From contig NC_088926.1 in NCBI RefSeq assembly GCF_038396675.1, positions 17,417,501-17,481,500 on the forward strand: a DNA stretch of 64,000 nt. The letters are read 5' to 3'. This DNA is from Hydra vulgaris (taxonomy: Eukaryota; Cnidaria; Hydrozoa; Anthoathecata; Hydridae). A program made the position numbers and the translations under genes. Shown piece by piece: positions 62,696 to 64,000 of the stretch; the stretch's first letter is position 1; every line of letters starts with the position of its first letter. Under the pieces are notes generated by a model. The model was not told the origin of the DNA. It made no database searches and saw only the letters and a list, made by a program, of their open reading frames with translations.

Positions 62696-63125
62696 CTGAA
62701 AGCATAAATATATGCAAATTTTTTTCTGAAATATAAAAATTGTATAAAAAAAAGTTTTATTTAATACAAAAAAATTACAATATATACAACTTGTCTTGGA
62801 AAATGAAAAATGGTTACAACGGTAATTTTCTTAAGAGTACTACAACAAAAATATTCTGCTCTGCAAAATATTTGTAATGCTTAAGCTCTTCTATAATGTC
62901 ATATTTAAATTAAAAAATAGCATTATGTAAACCTGCCCAAACCTTTAACAAATTTAAAATTATGGATGTTAAAATTAAAAACTGATGATCAATCATGTCA
63001 ATAAAACACTTTTTCCAACCATATCTGCTAGACCAAAGAAAGAAGATCAAATTGCTATTGTTTCAAAAAAAAAGCTAACTATGCTCTTGAGAGTTTCACA
63101 AGCAGCTGCATTATACAATATCATC
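62696..63125 (-). other. intron or upstream flank of the D1 exon
   Basis: No further PTP exon recognised on the minus strand. A short plus-strand frame at 62985-63173 has no motif. Confidence 0.5.
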
Positions 63126-63300
63126 CAGAGGTGGAAAGGAACGAATTACACTTACCCACATTATTGTAATTGAGTAGCTTTTTATGTAAATCTTGTACTT
63201 TTTAAGTATTTTTTAAAATGTGTACTTTTACTTTTACTTAAGTATTTTTTAAAAGTATTATACTTTGCTACATTTTAAATCATATACTGAGTAAAAAAAA
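63126..63300. mobile_element. end of a hAT-type non-autonomous element
   Basis: Starts cagaggtggaaaggaacgaa, continues gtaattgagtagctttttat and then AAGTA-rich sequence (acttttacttaagta). I recognise this as the common CAGAGGTGGNAAGTAACG-type end of widespread animal hAT elements. The opposite end is not found. Confidence 0.5.
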
Positions 63301-64000
63301 TTATAACGTATAGGTATTTAATTTCACAAAAAATATGATTTTTTTAGTTGATAAAAATTAGTGCTTAAACTTGTTTTTATTTATTGTTATCATTTTTTTA
63401 AGTCTTAAACTTTTCTTTAAACTTGTTTTCTTATAGTTTTCATTAGTATTTTAGGTTAAGTTTTGAAGAAATTAAAAACATGCAGTGCTTATGCCTTCCA
63501 TTTTAAATCTTTCTTTTAGAATTAAAAAAAAAATACTAGTTACAAATTTTTACAAAAAATTTACTAGGTACAAATATTTACATTATTATTAACAATATTA
63601 TATATATAAAAAATAGCAAGTTATTTTTCAAGTTTTATAAGAAACATTAAAAATAACTTGTTATTTTTTATATATATATTGTTTAATTTTTTGATTAATT
63701 ATATGTTCTAGTTACACAATTATTGGTTTTATTTTGAGGATATTCCTTTTAGACGCTCCTTGTATTTAAAAAAATAATTTATTCATGCATTTTTTTCATA
63801 TACGCATAGCTCACATCTCTTCTCAAAATGTAATGATAAATATGCCAATTCTATATGGTTCTGAAAATTTTGCACAAATGAAGAAAAAAACTGATAAAAT
63901 GAGTATTAAATAATAACATATTTTAGTATTATATTATTTGCTTTACTAAACACATACTTAAAAATATCAGTAAAATATAATAACTGTAAAGATATATGGA
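63301..64000. other. no gene seen; long imperfect palindrome
   Basis: 63591-63628 and 63649-63683 are inverted copies (tataaaaaatagcaagttat and inverse) around a 20-base loop. The rest is AT-rich. Confidence 0.6.

Noticed and set aside
62985..63173. 62-residue plus-strand frame
   Set aside because: No motif, and its 3' end runs into the hAT-type repeat end.

Overview
This is a very AT-rich animal nuclear sequence with spliced genes, no operons and a dense load of fossil mobile elements. The mixture of non-LTR retrotransposons with EEP endonuclease, Tc1/mariner and pogo DNA transposons, a Penelope-like element, many small terminal-inverted-repeat (TIR) elements and long TA microsatellites, together with a receptor-type tyrosine phosphatase gene, fits a cnidarian. 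My best guess is Hydra; this is inference, not proof.

Layout. 1-5.9 kb: repeats, a short exon ending in a membrane helix (976-1172, minus), and LINE and hAT-like fossils. 5.9-8.7 kb: a decayed LINE with part of its RT deleted. 8.7-20 kb: mostly non-coding AT-rich DNA with a Penelope-like fossil (11.4-12.5 kb), several small TIR elements and minisatellites. 20.18-21.93 kb: a complete Tc1/mariner element with intact ends but a broken DD34E transposase. 22.5-24.5 kb: a decayed copy of a cysteine-rich family of unknown function, reading leftward from a heat-shock-type promoter (two HSE arrays and a TATA box). 26.9-29.5 kb: a two-exon gene (plus strand) with a PIF/Harbinger-like MITE in its intron. 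29.6-36.3 kb: LINE, pogo and MITE fragments, a perfect 27-bp-arm palindrome and satellite arrays.

36.4-62.7 kb: the main host gene, on the minus strand. Five exons (36368-44190) encode a complete PTP-fold domain in which the P-loop Cys is Ser, the P-loop Arg is Gln and the WPD-loop Asp is Lys. One exon at 62446-62695 encodes the end of a preceding PTP domain whose P-loop has also lost Cys and Arg. Splice phases join these six exons into one reading frame, so the window seems to carry the 3' part of a tandem double-pseudophosphatase receptor gene. Its N-terminal exons lie beyond 64 kb.

The 18.3-kb intron between the two domains holds most of the mobile DNA: a pogo element (46108-49214) carrying a tRNA-derived SINE, a tandemly duplicated pogo/Tc1 chimera (48.2-53.5 kb), a nearly full-length two-ORF LINE (53.6-57.2 kb), an interstitial telomere-like tract, and a 3.1-kb element with TIRs of about 145 bp around a degenerate ORF of an uncharacterised multi-copy family (58.8-62.0 kb).

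The strongest candidates for something undescribed are the double-dead phosphatase gene, the heat-shock promoter in front of the unknown cysteine-rich family, and the long-TIR element.
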